Part shown: piece after piece, positions 43,678 through 51,598 of the stretch
Position numbering within the stretch: position 1 is the stretch's first letter
Layout of the letters: each line of letters begins with the position of its first letter
NCBI GenBank assembly: GCA_038040395.1
Contig: JBBPIJ010000002.1
Location: forward strand, 1 to 64,000
DNA length: 64,000 nt
Origin: VAXT01 sp038040395
GTDB lineage: Bacteria > Actinomycetota > Thermoleophilia > Gaiellales > Gaiellaceae
Direction: 5' to 3'
Notes under the pieces: model-generated
Databases searched by the model: none
Told to the model about the DNA's origin: nothing
What the model saw: the letters and a program-made list of their open reading frames with translations, nothing else
Program-made: the position numbers and the translations under genes

Positions 43678-46221
43678 TTACGGCTCTTGATGATCCGACG
43701 GCAAGCCTTTGAGTGCCGCTTGTGTGCGAGTGCTTACTCCGAGCTTTGCGAGGATGCGCCTAACGTGCACTTTCACCGTCGCCTCGCTTATGAACAGCGC
43801 TCGAGCGATCGCTTTATTCGAAAATCCTTGGCGCAGAAGCTCAAAGACTTCTCCTTCGCGAGGCGATAAGTCCCCCAGCGGATTGGGTCGTTGGACCGCT
43901 GCGGGAGCGGACAGATCGAGGCGTTGGGCCCATTTGTCATCGCCGGCCCGGAACATGGCGGCTGCTAACTCAGGCTGACAGTCATTAACTGTCGCGAGAG
44001 CTTCCGCAAGAGGCGGATACGCACGGTATGCGCGTACAAGATTGTTGACGTTCGAAGAGGCCCGCACGAGTAGGAAGGCTTCGTGCGCTGCAGTCTGGCC
44101 ATCAGGGCCTTGAGAGAGTTCGACCACGGCCCTGGCAAATTGAGCGATTACTCTTGGTTCAATGGCACGTGATGCTTGCGTTGCAAGATCCGCATGCCGC
44201 AGCGCTTCGCCCGCCTGCTCCTGGCCGCTACAAGCTAGGGCTAACGCGCGACATGCAAGACACTCCCCGCGCAAACCGGGCAGAGGGAGGTCGTAGATTT
44301 CCGAACCGAGATGCCGTTTCGCCCCTTCGACATCCCCGGAGGCGAGGCAGATGAGCGTTCGAATCGTACTGGCCGATAACGCGACATAGGACTCCCCGGG
44401 CGCAAGCCTCACGGCCATGTCTAGACAACTCTGCGCCTCGCGGTACTTGCTCAACCCCTGAAAGGCAAGCGCTTTCTGAAGGTACGAATGTGGAAGCGCA
44501 AAGACTAGGCGATACTTCTCCAGCTCGGAGATGTGCTCGGTGATCGCCGCGAGCGCTTCTTCGTAGCGACCGGCAAAGGCGAACGCAGCGCCTCGAGCAT
44601 GGAGGAACGAGAGTCGAACGAGCGGATCATCGACTTGCTCGACAACTGCTCCAACCGAGAAGAGTTCCGGTGGCAGGCCGGTACCAGTACGAACTGCGAG
44701 GAACAGTTTCCCCGCGCCGAGGCGAACCGACTCGGTCGGCGAGGAGGAGCCAAGGGCCGCGAGCCTGTCGAACGTTTCGGCGGATTCTGGTCGCTCGAGC
44801 TCTAGGCCCGAAACGAACTCACCCCAGAGAGCCTCTGCCAAGTCATGGTGAGTCGTTGCGGTTTCGGCCGCATTGCGGTGATGCTCGAAGGCCGTTTCTT
44901 CACGCGCCTCAAAGTGGGCGCTTTGGCCAGCTCGTGAGTACGCCTGCGATGTGAATGGATGCTGAGGGCCAAGAGCTGAAGCAGCCGCTAGCGCTAAACC
45001 CTCGGCTCGAGAATAGGCGGCTTCCCTGAACGCGACTTGGGCTCTTGCAAAATCGAGGATGGGCGACCGAGCGCGAAGTTCCTCGCCATGATCGAGCCAT
45101 CGAGCGAGTGTGGCGACCCGCCCCTCTGAGAGCAGCTCGTGCCAGGCTGCTTCTACGAGTCGGATCAGTAGCGGCCGGACTCCAAACTGAAGGACCAACG
45201 AGAACGCTTCATCCCAACGCTTTCGATCAATTAGGAAGTCAACGACTTTTTCAACGGCTGGATAGGCAACGCCTCGTCCAAGTTCGTCGAGCTTTGTTTC
45301 GAGAAAGCGGCGAAGGAGCGGGTGTAGGTCGAACATCCCCCCATCGGGAGCGACGATCCCCAATCGCACGGCGTGGTCTAGAACTAGACCCGCGGTCTCG
45401 GTGCCGAACAGATACCGGGCAAGTTCAATGTCGATGGAGGGCGCAATAGCGAGCTGACACAGGCCCCAACGCACGCCGGGTTCCGCAGCCTGATATAGCT
45501 CCTCGGCGAAGTATTCATCGAGAGCGGTGGGCAACTCGCCGACGGGCAACTCCAGCGTTCCGGTTAGCGCAGCAAGTCCGATGACGGCAGGCCACCCGGC
45601 TGCTTGTTCGAGTAGACCGGCAGCATCGACGCCGCTCGGTTCCAGGACATTGAGCGCCTCATCGTCACTCATAGCAAGCGCGGCGCTGGTGAGTTCTTGC
45701 ACATCACCGTAGATCCGGCGCCTCGCTGTTGCCCAGCCCGGGCGCTGTCTGCTCGTGACGAGGAGGCGGACGAAAGGGGCAGAAGAAATCTCGTCTACGA
45801 ATGCCTCGCACGCTGCGGACCCCGAAGCAAAGTGGTAGTCGTCGATAGCGAGCCAGGCATCTTCCGGCCACGCTGCGAGGTCTTCGGCAAGCATCTCGGC
45901 GAGGATTCGCGCGTCTTCCTCCGGGCGGTCTGTGGCACGCAGCCGATGCCGCATGCGGTCGCCGGCTCCCGGGACTATCTCCGCGGCGGCTGTGGCCAGG
46001 CCCACGGCCAGCGCGGCAACGTCGGCCGACGCGGGGCCGCCGTAATACCAAGCCGCGCGGCGGTCCTCGAGCCATTCGCGGGCGAGTGTGGTCTTCCCAT
46101 AGCCGGCCGGGGCCACGAGCAAGATGATCCGCGCCCCGCTCTCGTCGAGCATGCGCGTCAGCCTGGGCCGCTTGATGATCCGGCGACGGGCGACCCCGAC
46201 GGCTAGCGTCGTATCGACCAC
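43678..46221 (-). CDS. Large MalT/LAL-type LuxR-family regulator
   Basis: 847 residues. N-terminal STAND ATPase: Walker A VAPAGYGKTTLAREW (about residues 36-50), Walker B WLAIDDYHFA (about 123-132), sensor RLLVTSRQRPGW; a long TPR-like helical middle (about 330-770); C-terminal GerE helix-turn-helix GDLSPREGEVFELLRQGFSN ... SEATVKVHVRRILAKLG (about 780-835). Inducer-controlled activator; ligand unknown. GTG start. Its targets may be the divergent or convergent neighbours, including the HD-GYP gene, which shares its lower G+C content. Confidence 0.9.
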   Translation of the reverse strand: MVDTTLAVGVARRRIIKRPRLTRMLDESGARIILLVAPAGYGKTTLAREWLEDRRAAWYYGGPASADVAALAVGLATAAAEIVPGAGDRMRHRLRATDRPEEDARILAEMLAEDLAAWPEDAWLAIDDYHFASGSAACEAFVDEISSAPFVRLLVTSRQRPGWATARRRIYGDVQELTSAALAMSDDEALNVLEPSGVDAAGLLEQAAGWPAVIGLAALTGTLELPVGELPTALDEYFAEELYQAAEPGVRWGLCQLAIAPSIDIELARYLFGTETAGLVLDHAVRLGIVAPDGGMFDLHPLLRRFLETKLDELGRGVAYPAVEKVVDFLIDRKRWDEAFSLVLQFGVRPLLIRLVEAAWHELLSEGRVATLARWLDHGEELRARSPILDFARAQVAFREAAYSRAEGLALAAASALGPQHPFTSQAYSRAGQSAHFEAREETAFEHHRNAAETATTHHDLAEALWGEFVSGLELERPESAETFDRLAALGSSSPTESVRLGAGKLFLAVRTGTGLPPELFSVGAVVEQVDDPLVRLSFLHARGAAFAFAGRYEEALAAITEHISELEKYRLVFALPHSYLQKALAFQGLSKYREAQSCLDMAVRLAPGESYVALSASTIRTLICLASGDVEGAKRHLGSEIYDLPLPGLRGECLACRALALACSGQEQAGEALRHADLATQASRAIEPRVIAQFARAVVELSQGPDGQTAAHEAFLLVRASSNVNNLVRAYRAYPPLAEALATVNDCQPELAAAMFRAGDDKWAQRLDLSAPAAVQRPNPLGDLSPREGEVFELLRQGFSNKAIARALFISEATVKVHVRRILAKLGVSTRTQAALKGLPSDHQEP

Positions 46222-46290
46222 GAATCCCCTGTTCTACAAGCTAACGCGCGTTCAGCGAAATGACCAGTGGGCCGTGGAGACGGGTCCGAA

Positions 46291-46785
46291 CTAGCCGGTG
46301 GACTGGTCGAACGTGGAAACCTGGCGCGCGTAGACGAACGACAGCTTGGTGTAGTCCCGAACGACGACCGTCACCCTCTTCACGGCGCGGCCGCCCGTGG
46401 GCGTCGTCGAAACGATGTACGTGTCGACCCGGTAGGACTTTCCGTCGGCGCCGGGGGCCTGCCGGCTCGCGTTGCACTCGTCGGGCAACCCGGGGCAGGA
46501 CGCGGTTATCTGAGAGGCGTTGTACGCGGAGTCCGTCGTATACGGAGCGACCGTCGGCACCGAGGCCGGGTCGAGGTGGATCGACGTGTAGGTGATGGCC
46601 CGATACAGCTCCATCTGGCCGTCGGCGAGGACAGCCGCCGTCGTGACGCGGCTCGCACGGTTGAGCGAGACGATGCCCGAGGAGAACGCTGCGACCACGG
46701 CCAGCAGCCCGATGTTCAGCATCGTCATGGCCATCAGGAGCTCGACCAAGCCGAAGCCGTCGTTTTTACGCAGGCGCGACCGCAC
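46291..46785 (-). CDS. Type IV pilin-like protein (PilV/prepilin N-terminus)
   Basis: 164 residues from GTG at 46785. Class III prepilin signal: basic leader RSRLRKNDG followed by FGLVELLMAMTMLNIGLLAVVA, with Gly before the cleavage site and Glu at position 5 of the mature helix. The rest is a soluble pilin head with two Cys (ASCPGLPDECN) that may form a disulphide. PilD-type peptidase and assembly ATPase genes are not in the window. Divergent from pilC; 102 bases between. Confidence 0.85.
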   Translation of the reverse strand: MRSRLRKNDGFGLVELLMAMTMLNIGLLAVVAAFSSGIVSLNRASRVTTAAVLADGQMELYRAITYTSIHLDPASVPTVAPYTTDSAYNASQITASCPGLPDECNASRQAPGADGKSYRVDTYIVSTTPTGGRAVKRVTVVVRDYTKLSFVYARQVSTFDQSTG

Positions 46786-46887
46786 GAAAGACCTATCGGC
46801 ACTGGGCGACCAACGCTCAAGCCCCTCGATCCCCCTGCCGATACCGGTTTCGGTGCTTCTGACAGCGACTACCCCCCTGTAGAGCGA

Positions 46888-48099
46888 ATGGCGGCCTACG
46901 GATACAGCGCGATCGATGCGCAGGGCCTCGAGCTGCGTGGAGAGATCCATGCTCCGGATCCCAACGCGGCCCGCGAGCAGCTGCGCATGCGCGGCCTGCT
47001 CGCCCAGTGGCTGAACGAGGTGCCCGCGGAGGGCGAAGAGGGCGCACGCACCCTCTTCAAGAAGGTCAAGCCGAAATCGCTCCAGATCTTTTCGCGCCAG
47101 TTCGCGACGATGATCGACGCGGGACTGTCCGTCGTCGGGGCCCTCGTCATCCTCGAGGAGCAGACCGAGGACAAGTACCTCGGCGCCGTCCTCAGCGAGC
47201 TCCGCGCCGACGTCGAGGGCGGTCTTCTGCTCTCACAGGCGATGGCGCGCCACCCGAAGATCTTCAACAGGCTCTACGTCGCGATGGTCGAGGCCGGCGA
47301 GGCAGCAGGAATTCTCGACCAGGTGCTCGACCGCGTCGCCTTCCAGATCGAGAAGGAGACTCAGATCAAGCGCCGCGTCAAGGGCGCGATGATCTACCCG
47401 ACGATGGTGCTCATCTTCGCGACCCTCGTCCTGATCGGAATGCTGCTCTTCCTCGTCCCGATCTTCGTGGAGATCTTCAGCACGCTCGGCGGTGACCTGC
47501 CGGCGCTCACCCAGTACGTCGTGGCTATGTCCGACTTCCTCAAGCACAACTGGATGTTCGTCTTCCCGGGCATGGGGGCCGTCTTCTTCGGCTTCCGCCG
47601 GTTCAAGAAGACCGAGCTCGGTCGTCAGCTGTGGGACCGCTTCAAGCTGCGGGCGCCGATGAAGATCGGACCCGTCGTCCTCAAGGTGACGATCGCCCGC
47701 TTCTCGCGAACGCTCTCGACTCTCACCGCCGCGGGCGTGGACATCATCAAGGCGCTCGAGATCACCGGGCAGACGGCCGGCAACTGGGTCGTCGAGACGG
47801 CGCTCGCGGACGTACGTGCCCAAGTGCACGCCGGGATGCCGATCGCTCAGCCGCTCGTCGAGAACCCGATCTTCCCGCCGATGGTCGGCCACATGGTCAA
47901 GATCGGCGAGGAGACCGGAGAGCTCGAGAAGATGCTGGGCAAGATCGCCGACTTCTACGAGGACGAGGTCGACTCGTCGATCCAGACGCTGACCTCGATC
48001 ATCGAGCCGATCATGATGATCGGTGTGGGCCTGATGGTCGGCGTGATCATCATCTCGATGTACCTCCCGATGTTCAAGATGCTCACGCTCGTCAAGTAG
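46888..48099 (+). CDS. pilC: Type IV pilus/type II secretion inner-membrane platform protein (PilC/GspF)
   Basis: 403 residues from ATG at 46888. Two GspF domains: the first around FSRQFATMIDAGLSVVGALV, the second around FSRTLSTLTAAGVDIIKALE; three long hydrophobic helices (about residues 165-195, 215-240, 375-400). N-terminal segment YGYSAIDAQGLELRGEIHAP is typical of PilC. Platform for pilus assembly or retraction with PilB/PilT ATPases. Its last 34 bases recur at 48944-48977. Confidence 0.92.
   Translation: MAAYGYSAIDAQGLELRGEIHAPDPNAAREQLRMRGLLAQWLNEVPAEGEEGARTLFKKVKPKSLQIFSRQFATMIDAGLSVVGALVILEEQTEDKYLGAVLSELRADVEGGLLLSQAMARHPKIFNRLYVAMVEAGEAAGILDQVLDRVAFQIEKETQIKRRVKGAMIYPTMVLIFATLVLIGMLLFLVPIFVEIFSTLGGDLPALTQYVVAMSDFLKHNWMFVFPGMGAVFFGFRRFKKTELGRQLWDRFKLRAPMKIGPVVLKVTIARFSRTLSTLTAAGVDIIKALEITGQTAGNWVVETALADVRAQVHAGMPIAQPLVENPIFPPMVGHMVKIGEETGELEKMLGKIADFYEDEVDSSIQTLTSIIEPIMMIGVGLMVGVIIISMYLPMFKMLTLVK
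48066..48099 (+). repeat. 34-bp direct repeat, original copy (3' end of pilC)
   Basis: These 34 bases, including the pilC stop codon, recur exactly at 48944-48977. The interval between the copies holds two tiny ORFs and a YjbR-family gene. Confidence 0.95.
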
Positions 48100-48251
48100 C
48101 CGCCGGCCGCCGCCGCCGCGGCTGATCCGACACCGTCTCGGCGGAATGCCTCCCGAGGACAGGGTCGAATCCGCGAATTGCGGGGCTCGGTCTCCGCGTG
48201 CAAGCTCTACCTGTGCGCGACCAACTGATCGAGCGCGACGAGGTGGTTGCC

Positions 48252-48257
48252 TACTCT
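48252..48257 (+). promoter_or_regulatory. -10 box TACTCT before the tiny ORFs
   Basis: TACTCT followed after five bases by a GTG codon (48263), the leaderless geometry seen elsewhere here. No clear -35. Confidence 0.35.
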
Positions 48258-48262
48258 TCAAT

Positions 48263-48346
48263 GTGAGCGACATTGCGGACACGCTCATGAAGATCGAACG
48301 ACTCTTGGAGGAGGACGATGGCCAAGAAGAAGCTGACGAAGGCTGA
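48263..48346 (+). CDS. Possible 27-aa acidic peptide, overlapping ORF
   Basis: GTG at 48263 opens VSDIADTLMKIERLLEEDDG and continues QEEADEG to TGA at 48344-48346. Very acidic C-terminal half and a likely amphipathic helix. It overlaps the basic 46-residue ORF in another frame from 48318, so translation of one could influence the other. Support is the -10 box only. Confidence 0.35.
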   Translation: MSDIADTLMKIERLLEEDDGQEEADEG

Positions 48347-48458
48347 ACGCGCAGAGCGGGACGCACGCCACGAGCGCGTACTGGCGAACGTCAGGCGCAC
48401 GCGAGAGCTGGCCGAGCGAGCTCAGGCAAAGCTCGACGCGCAGGCGTCTCGCGGATAG
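48318..48458 (+). CDS. Small basic protein, 46 aa
   Basis: ATG at 48318 preceded by GGAGGAGG, a strong ribosome site. Sequence is Lys/Arg/Ala-rich (MAKKKLTKAERAERDARHER..., ending AQASRG) with heptad-like helix character and no Cys or hydrophobic core; it could be a nucleic-acid-binding or structural peptide. I do not recognise a family. The region between it and pilC (about 163 bases to the -10 box) is otherwise empty. Confidence 0.55.
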   Translation: MAKKKLTKAERAERDARHERVLANVRRTRELAERAQAKLDAQASRG

Positions 48459-48483
48459 TCGCCGTACGGCGCCGCGCCAGTGG

Positions 48484-48837
48484 CTAGCGGTAGCCCCCTG
48501 ACGTGGCGTATTCCTCTGCTACGCGCTTGGGCACGCAAAAGGCCCAGGCATCCTCGACAAGATCACGCATCTCGTCGGCGTCAATGGCGTCAAGCCGGAC
48601 GTGGACCCAGTGGTAGCGGAGGTCGTGCTCACTCGGCAGCGAGAACTTCTCAGGCTCAGACTCGACGAGCGCGTCGCGCCAATCCTTGGGGAACGCAAAG
48701 CCCATCGTCGAACCGTCGCGTGAGAGGGACAGATAGACGATCCGGCCGATTCGGAACTTCACCCGGCCGCGCACGAGCCCCTCGCTGCTGCGAGGAAGCG
48801 TGCTCGCAAACGCGCGGACTTCGTCGATCGTCACCAC
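48484..48837 (-). CDS. MmcQ/YjbR-family protein
   Basis: 117 residues from GTG at 48837. The family features are a conserved K/F/I-x-R segment (VKFRIGRIVYLSLSRDG), then PKDWRDALVESEP and HDLRYHWVHVRLDAID, with the C-terminal EDAWAFCVPKRVAEEY. Members are small DNA-binding-like proteins of uncertain function. Sits inside the region bounded by the 34-bp repeat. Confidence 0.85.
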   Translation of the reverse strand: MVTIDEVRAFASTLPRSSEGLVRGRVKFRIGRIVYLSLSRDGSTMGFAFPKDWRDALVESEPEKFSLPSEHDLRYHWVHVRLDAIDADEMRDLVEDAWAFCVPKRVAEEYATSGGYR

Positions 48838-48943
48838 GGCTCGTCAGCAAGCAGGATAGGAGCTAATGCTCGGGTGTGGGCACTTGCCACAGAAGCGGCT
48901 CAAATAATCGCTTGACACCGTGAGGTGTGCGACACCGCGGCCC

Positions 48944-48977
48944 CCCGATGTTCAAGATGCTCACGCTCGTCAAGTAG
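48944..48977 (+). repeat. 34-bp direct repeat, second copy (duplicated pilC tail)
   Basis: Exact copy of 48066-48099, here not preceded by any pilC coding sequence. It lies 52 bases upstream of the GST-like gene start. Confidence 0.95.
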
Positions 48978-49029
48978 AGCGCCGGACAGGCATATGCTCC
49001 GTCGCGATCAAGCGACTGGAGGGTCGGTC

Positions 49030-49728
49030 ATGTCTTTGAAGCTGAACATGCTGCCGCCGAGCGTGAACAACATGTCCGTGCGCGTCTTCGTGCGCGCGGC
49101 CGGGCTCCCGTTCGAGGAAGAGAACGTGTGGGGCCAGACGCAGGGAGACGAGTACCTCGCGAAGTACCCCGCCGGTCTCACGCCAACGATCGAGACCGCC
49201 GAGCTCCCGCAGGGAGTCCTCGGCGAGAGCTGCGCCGTGATGATGTATCTCGCGAGCCGCGAGGGTCGAGACGATCTGTACCCGACCGATCTTGGCCGAC
49301 GCGCAATGGTCGACGGCGCGAACTTCTACACGATGAGCATCCTCTATCCGCTCGTCGCCCGAGCGACGTATCCGCGCCTGAGCTTTGCCGGCTACCCGGG
49401 AGAGGTCGCCGCGACGGAGGCCTCCGACGAAGACAAGGAAGCGGCGCGCAAAGCGGCGGAGGAGGCGCTCCCGCGCGTCCTGGACACATATCGGAAGTTC
49501 TACGGCACCGACGGAGGCTTCGTCGGCGGCGACAGTCCGTCGATCGCGGACATCCGACTCGCTTGCACGCTGGAGTTCCTCGCGGTCACGGACACCGAGC
49601 TTCCGGACTGGACGAAGGACTACATGCAGCGGGTCGAGTCCGCTCTTGGAGAGGCGTACAGCGAGCCGGCAGCCGACGTGCGCGGCTACATCGCACAAGT
49701 CACGGGCGAGGCGGTCGCGGCCGGTTGA
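49030..49728 (+). CDS. Glutathione S-transferase-like protein
   Basis: 232 residues from ATG at 49030 (GGAGGG seven bases upstream). Thioredoxin-like N-terminal domain (SLKLNMLPPSVNNMSVRVFVRAAG, PTIETAELPQGVLGESCAVM with the usual ES pair) and helical C-terminal domain (GGFVGGDSPSIADIRLACTL with the conserved capping Asp). May conjugate or transfer thiols; actinobacteria of this type generally use other thiols than glutathione, so the substrate is open. Translationally coupled to the FKBP gene. Confidence 0.8.
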   Translation: MSLKLNMLPPSVNNMSVRVFVRAAGLPFEEENVWGQTQGDEYLAKYPAGLTPTIETAELPQGVLGESCAVMMYLASREGRDDLYPTDLGRRAMVDGANFYTMSILYPLVARATYPRLSFAGYPGEVAATEASDEDKEAARKAAEEALPRVLDTYRKFYGTDGGFVGGDSPSIADIRLACTLEFLAVTDTELPDWTKDYMQRVESALGEAYSEPAADVRGYIAQVTGEAVAAG

Positions 49729-50105
49729 GCAAGCCACTCGAACGGCCGCAGATCGACAAGCCGGAGGGCGAAATCCCCTTCGAGCTCGTCACCGACGACC
49801 TCGTTGTCGGGGAGGGAGACGAGGCGACGAAGGGCACGAAGGTCTCCGTGCACTACGTCGGCGTCGCGTTCTCGAACGGCGAGGAGTTCGACGCCTCCTG
49901 GAATCGCGGGCAGCCTTTCGAGTTCAAGCTCGGCGCCGGCCAGGTGATCCCGGGCTGGGACGCGGGCGTCGAGGGGATGAAGGTCGGCGGCCGTCGCAAG
50001 CTCACGATCCCGTCGGCCATGGCGTACGGCGCGCGCGGCGCAGGCGGGGCGATCGCGCCGCACGAGCCTCTGGTGTTCGTCGTCGACCTGCTCTCTGTCG
50101 ACTAG
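49725..50105 (+). CDS. FKBP-type peptidyl-prolyl cis-trans isomerase
   Basis: 126 residues from TTG at 49725 overlapping the previous stop (TTGA). FKBP core: VHYVGVAFSNGEEFDASW, FELK.. as FEFKLGAGQVIPGWDAGVEG, GGRRKLTIPSAMAYGARGAG, PLVFVVDLLSV. Includes the conserved Asp, Phe, Trp and Tyr of the active pocket. Cytosolic, no signal peptide. Catalyses proline isomerisation during folding. Confidence 0.95.
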   Translation: MSKPLERPQIDKPEGEIPFELVTDDLVVGEGDEATKGTKVSVHYVGVAFSNGEEFDASWNRGQPFEFKLGAGQVIPGWDAGVEGMKVGGRRKLTIPSAMAYGARGAGGAIAPHEPLVFVVDLLSVD

Positions 50106-50116
50106 CCGCTCGCGCC

Positions 50117-50476
50117 CTAGGCGAACTGCCTGATCGTGTCTGCGAGCTCCGTAGGGGTGGCTCCTTTCTCGACGAAGGCGGCCGCTCCGAGCTCCTGTGC
50201 CTGCTTTCCAAGGAGCGCCTGCTGAAAGCCCGAGAGGACGACGATCCTCGCCTCGGGTACGACCTCCCGGAGCTTGGGCAGTGCTTCGAGACCGTCCATC
50301 ACCGGCATCGCCAGGTCGAGCAGGATCACGTCCGGCCGGTGTTCCTCGGCCAGGCCGATCGCCTCGCGCCCGTCGGCGGCTGCCGCGACGACCTCCAGGT
50401 CGTGCTCAACGCCGAGCGCGATCTGCAAGAGACTCCGCAGGCTTGGGTCGTCGTCGCAGATCAGGACCCGTACCAA
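50117..50476 (-). CDS. Stand-alone response regulator receiver
   Basis: 119 residues from TTG at 50476. VLICDDDPSLRSLL, phospho-acceptor Asp in VILLDLAMPVMDG (about 53), Ser in VVLSGFQQ, Lys in AFVEKGA. No output domain. Just downstream (six bases) of a small HisKA-like protein on the same strand, so the two may form a mini two-component pair. Confidence 0.88.
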   Translation of the reverse strand: MVRVLICDDDPSLRSLLQIALGVEHDLEVVAAAADGREAIGLAEEHRPDVILLDLAMPVMDGLEALPKLREVVPEARIVVLSGFQQALLGKQAQELGAAAFVEKGATPTELADTIRQFA

Positions 50477-50482
50477 CCTACT

Positions 50483-50731
50483 TCACGTTCCCGAGCCGGT
50501 TGCGAGCTCGCCGGAACCGAGCTCGGCCTCGCCCTCGCCGCCGTGAATCAGGTCGCTTACGATCTCCTGCGACGCGGTGAGCGCGCTTTTGAGATGCCCG
50601 CGTGATTCCTCGGTTTGGCCGAGATCGAGCGCAAGCAAGGCCGCCGCGAGGCGCTGCACGACGTTGTCGTTGAGTGCGAGTGCCTTTCGCCGACGGTCAG
50701 CGAGCAGTTGGGTCTCATCCAACACGACCAT
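50483..50731 (-). CDS. Small helical protein resembling a HisKA_3-type dimerisation helix
   Basis: 82 residues from ATG at 50731. The central part KALALNDNVVQRLAAALLAL followed by a second helix (SRGHLKSALTASQEIVSDLI) looks like the dimerisation/phosphoacceptor hairpin of NarX-type kinases, but Asn-Asp-Asn stands where the family has His-Asp, and there is no ATPase domain. It may be a phosphatase-like or docking partner for the adjacent receiver. The assignment is by pattern only. Confidence 0.55.
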   Translation of the reverse strand: MVVLDETQLLADRRRKALALNDNVVQRLAAALLALDLGQTEESRGHLKSALTASQEIVSDLIHGGEGEAELGSGELATGSGT

Positions 50732-50743
50732 CGTAACCCGCCG

Positions 50744-51550
50744 CTAGTCGCTCGCAAAGCGAGCGGCGGACTCTCGGAGCGCGTAGTCGATGAACGCACA
50801 CGTGCGCTCGGCGACGGCCGGGTCGGCGGGCTGATAGACGCGTAGCCAGGGGTCGGGGCGATCGTCGAGGGCCTGCTGGATCAGATCGGCCCAGTCCGGG
50901 GCGAGCGCGTAGAGGCCCCACTCGCCGCCCGCCTTCTTCGAGGCGATCTCTCCGGTTTCCAGGGTTTGGAGCATCCGGCAGAAGTTGAGGACGAGGTATG
51001 GCTGCATCCAGCGGCTCATGCCGCCTGCCTTCGTCGGTGTCGACGCCCACGAGGCGAACTCAACCATCGCCTCCCGGACCTCGCGGCGGAGGTCGGCCTC
51101 GCGCACCGGCTCGACGAGGTCTTTGGGGTCCGGGCCGGCCAGGACGACGCCGTGCTCGCGCAGCGACCAGCGGACGACGGCCGTGTTGCAGTGGTAGTCC
51201 CGCTCGGGCACCGTGGATCCGTTGTCGAAGTAGACGAGCGGCGCGCGGTTCGGGTCGACTCGGCGCAGAAGCTCCTTCGGGAAGTACGAGCCCTCGAGGT
51301 GCTGAGCCCACGTGCTGTCGAGCTCGTAGAGCCGTTTCTGCATTGCCTCCAACTGGTCGACCTGCTCGTCGCTCACCTCGCCGTGCGTGACGACGATGAA
51401 GTCGACGTCGCTGTGCTCGTCGGCGTCGCCGACCGCGAACGAGCCCTGGTGGTAGGCGCCGCAGAAGTTCACGCCGAGGATCGCCTGCACGCTCGCGACG
51501 AAGTCGCGCAGGACCGCGTTGAGGTCGGGGTAGGGAGTCGGATCGGCCAT
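50744..51550 (-). CDS. Nucleotidyltransferase with aminoglycoside adenylyltransferase-like C-terminal domain
   Basis: 268 residues from ATG at 51550 (TTG at 51565 is an alternative). N-terminal Pol-beta-type motif GSFAVGDADEHSDVDFIVV (G-S-x(n)-D-x-D, about residues 36-54), C-terminal helical domain WMQPYLVLNFCRMLQTLETG with SKKAGGEWGL similar to AadA/DUF4111 proteins. Could adenylylate an aminoglycoside, but many housekeeping homologues exist and resistance cannot be inferred. Stands alone between unrelated genes. Confidence 0.8.
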   Translation of the reverse strand: MADPTPYPDLNAVLRDFVASVQAILGVNFCGAYHQGSFAVGDADEHSDVDFIVVTHGEVSDEQVDQLEAMQKRLYELDSTWAQHLEGSYFPKELLRRVDPNRAPLVYFDNGSTVPERDYHCNTAVVRWSLREHGVVLAGPDPKDLVEPVREADLRREVREAMVEFASWASTPTKAGGMSRWMQPYLVLNFCRMLQTLETGEIASKKAGGEWGLYALAPDWADLIQQALDDRPDPWLRVYQPADPAVAERTCAFIDYALRESAARFASD

Positions 51551-51598
51551 CGGACCCCGGCTCAAACTAGCGGCGGCGGATACCGCGGGCTGCGCCGG

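Noticed and set aside
48912..48940. TTGACA at 48912 as promoter of the GST-like gene
   Set aside because: No -10 box at 16-18 bases; TATGCT at 48993 lacks a matching -35. The promoter remains unidentified.
50744..51550. Aminoglycoside resistance gene
   Set aside because: The fold fits, but family members with other roles are common and the locus shows no resistance context.
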